Assembly: GCA_002422505.1 (NCBI GenBank)
Contig: DIVX01000130.1
Span: 2,731-34,711 of the forward strand
Direction of reading: 5' to 3'
From: Desulfovibrio sp. UBA6121
GTDB lineage: Bacteria; Desulfobacterota; Desulfovibrionia; Desulfovibrionales; Desulfovibrionaceae
DNA: 31,981 bases
Shown: positions 30,438 to 31,981 of the stretch, one piece after another
How the letters are laid out: each line of letters begins with the position of its first letter
Numbering within the stretch: position 1 is the first letter of the stretch
Translations under genes and position numbers: made by a program
Notes under the pieces: model-generated
What the model was told of the DNA's origin: nothing
Seen by the model: the letters and a program-made list of their open reading frames with translations, nothing else
Databases searched by the model: none

Positions 30438-31367
30438 ATGCGCATCGCACAGTCCATGGCGGAACTCATTGGCGGCACGCCGCTTGTACGGCTCAACGCG
30501 CTTTCCCAAGGGCTGCCTGGGCTGGTGCTGGCCAAGCTGGAGTCGCGTAACCCCGGCGGCTCGGTGAAGGACCGCATCGGCGCGTCGATGATCGAGACGG
30601 CCCTGGCGGAGGGGCGCATCACCACAGAGAGCCTCATTGTGGAGCCCACCAGCGGCAACACGGGCATTGGCCTGGCGCTTATTTGCGCCATCAAGGGCAT
30701 GCGGCTGGTGCTGACCATGCCGGAGAGCATGAGCGCGGAGCGGCGCAAGCTTTTGGCGGGCTATGGCGCGCAGTTGGTGCTTACCCCTGCGGCGGAGGGC
30801 ATGACCGGGGCCATCAAGAAGGCCCAGGAGCTGGTGGCGGCCACGCCGGGCGCGTACATGCCCATGCAGTTCGAAAATCCGGCCAATCCGGCGGCGCACC
30901 GGGCCGGTACGGCTTTGGAGATTTGGGACGACACCGAAGGCCGCGTGGACTGCTTTGTGGCCGGCGTGGGCACGGGCGGCACCATTACCGGCGTTGGGCA
31001 GGTGCTCAAACAGCGCAAGCCCGGCGTGCGCGTGGTGGCCGTGGAGCCCGCCGACTCCGCCGTGCTTTCCGGCGGCAAGCCTGGCCCGCACAAGATTCAG
31101 GGCATCGGCGCGGGCTTTGTGCCCGGCATCCTCGATACCTCTGTCTACGACGAAATCATCGCCGTGGGCGCGGACGACGCCTTTGCCACGGCCCGGCGGC
31201 TGATGCGCGAGGAAGGCATAAGCTGCGGCATCTCTTCTGGAGCCAACGCCTTTGCGGCTTTGCAGGTGGCGGCCCGGCCAGAGATGGCGGGCAAGGTCGT
31301 GGTGTTCATCGTGTGCGATACGGGCGAGCGCTATCTTTCCACGCCGCTGTTCGCGGATGCGGAGTAG
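30438..31367 (+). CDS. cysK: Cysteine synthase (O-acetylserine sulfhydrylase A)
   Basis: 309 residues, the full family length. The PLP lysine is in NPGGSVKDR (about residue 41), the substrate loop is EPTSGNTGIGLA, the PLP phosphate loop is GVGTGGTITG, and GISSGA lies near the end. It makes cysteine from O-acetylserine and sulfide in the cytosol. AAAGGAG precedes ATG 30438. The serine acetyltransferase gene follows after ten bases, so the two-step pathway is one operon. Confidence 0.95.
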   Translation: MRIAQSMAELIGGTPLVRLNALSQGLPGLVLAKLESRNPGGSVKDRIGASMIETALAEGRITTESLIVEPTSGNTGIGLALICAIKGMRLVLTMPESMSAERRKLLAGYGAQLVLTPAAEGMTGAIKKAQELVAATPGAYMPMQFENPANPAAHRAGTALEIWDDTEGRVDCFVAGVGTGGTITGVGQVLKQRKPGVRVVAVEPADSAVLSGGKPGPHKIQGIGAGFVPGILDTSVYDEIIAVGADDAFATARRLMREEGISCGISSGANAFAALQVAARPEMAGKVVVFIVCDTGERYLSTPLFADAE

Positions 31368-31377
31368 GGGGGGCGTC

Positions 31378-31981
31378 ATGCTTGAGGAAATAACCCCCGC
31401 TGCGGGAATGGACCGGGACGAGGTGCTGGCCGAGACCGTGCGCAAGCTGTGCGCGCCCACCCAGTGCGAGGCCGCCTGCCACCACGTGAGCCGCGACCAG
31501 CCCATGCCCTCGCTGGAGGCCCTGGCCGAGGTGGTGGAGCTGCTGCGCGCCGTGCTGTTTCCGGGGTTTTTCGGGCCCTCGGACGTGAGCGGCCGCACCA
31601 TGCCTTTTTATACCGGCAGCGCCCTGGACCGGGTGGTGAAGCTGTTGGCCGAGCAGGTGAACCGGGGCTACTGCTTTGTGTGCGCCAAAGACAACCGCCA
31701 GCCCTGCGCGGACTGCGGGGCGCGCTCCCAGGCTGTGGCCCTGGAATTCGTGAAGCGCCTGCCAACGGTGCGCGAGCTGCTTTCAAGCGACGTGCAGGCG
31801 GCCTTTGACGGCGACCCGGCGGCCAAGAGCCCCGGCGAAACCATCTTTTGCTATCCCAGCATCAAGGCGCTGACGAATCACCGCATCGCCCACCAGCTGC
31901 ACCACCTGGGGGTGGACATCATCCCCAGGATCATTGGCGAAATGGCGCACTCCGACACCGGCATCGACATCCACCCCGGCG
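31378..31981 (+). CDS. cysE: Serine O-acetyltransferase, 5' part only
   Basis: The frame is open to the end of the window; 201 residues are visible. The N-terminal helical domain is followed by the start of the left-handed beta helix (HRIAHQLHHLGVDIIPRIIG, then HSDTGIDIHPG), including the catalytic His/Asp region. It makes O-acetylserine for CysK. An unusual Cys pair cluster, YCFVCAKDNRQPCADCG at about residues 96-112, has the CxxC-x8-CxxC spacing of a small zinc site or redox switch. A GTG-poor upstream GGGGGG serves as ribosome site. Confidence 0.88.
   Translation, partial: MLEEITPAAGMDRDEVLAETVRKLCAPTQCEAACHHVSRDQPMPSLEALAEVVELLRAVLFPGFFGPSDVSGRTMPFYTGSALDRVVKLLAEQVNRGYCFVCAKDNRQPCADCGARSQAVALEFVKRLPTVRELLSSDVQAAFDGDPAAKSPGETIFCYPSIKALTNHRIAHQLHHLGVDIIPRIIGEMAHSDTGIDIHPG

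Overview
The window is about 32 kb of high-GC DNA with dense, overlapping genes. I see no rRNA, tRNA, CRISPR array, transposase or integrase. The gene families point to an anaerobic deltaproteobacterium, probably Desulfovibrionaceae: two FeoAB systems, a small FeoB-associated Cys-rich protein, and P1B-6-like ATPases of the kind known from Desulfovibrio magneticus. This placement is an inference from gene content, not from a marker gene.

Layout. 1-4858 is ordinary housekeeping: the B12-binding end of a methionine synthase-type protein, a TlpA-like lipoprotein, a GNAT acetyltransferase, a hypoxanthine-type phosphoribosyltransferase, a zinc-ribbon/DUF3426-like protein, an N-carbamoylputrescine amidase-like hydrolase and an unidentified membrane protein. 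5146-8669 is a four-gene SiaABCD-type switch in the order D-A-B-C (diguanylate cyclase, PP2C phosphatase, kinase, anti-sigma-antagonist-like target). It is preceded by an extended -10 promoter with a Fur-like box at the expected start site. 8788-19641 is the centrepiece: ten co-directional, tightly packed genes that look like a ferrosome-type iron-organelle cluster. It encodes three P-type ATPases, two of which lack the CPx metal motif. It also encodes four HMA_2-like domains with an HxxPGRxRxR signature and no CxxC, a Met/Gly/Gln-repeat protein (carrying a 1-base frameshift), a MamC-like hairpin protein, two more low-complexity membrane proteins, a triple FeoA-like protein and a Fur regulator. 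20121-22954 (minus strand) is a first feo operon. 23686-24030 (minus) is a small anchored Ala/Lys/Pro-rich protein. 24315-27409 is a second feoA-feoB pair. 27564-30021 (minus) is a CPC-type P1B ATPase followed by a MarR regulator. 30438 to the end is cysteine synthesis (cysK, then partial cysE).

How it fits together. Fur-like boxes sit in front of the sia operon, the first cluster ATPase, feo operon 1 and feo operon 2, and in the feoA2 divergent region. A Fur homologue is encoded inside the ATPase cluster. The simplest reading is an iron island. Ferrous iron enters through two Feo systems. It is moved into membrane-bounded compartments by FezB-like ATPases, with compartment proteins supplied by the MamC-like and low-complexity membrane genes. 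c-di-GMP signalling through Sia is tied to the same iron signal. The ferrosome assignment rests on family recognition and gene order. No organelle can be seen in DNA.
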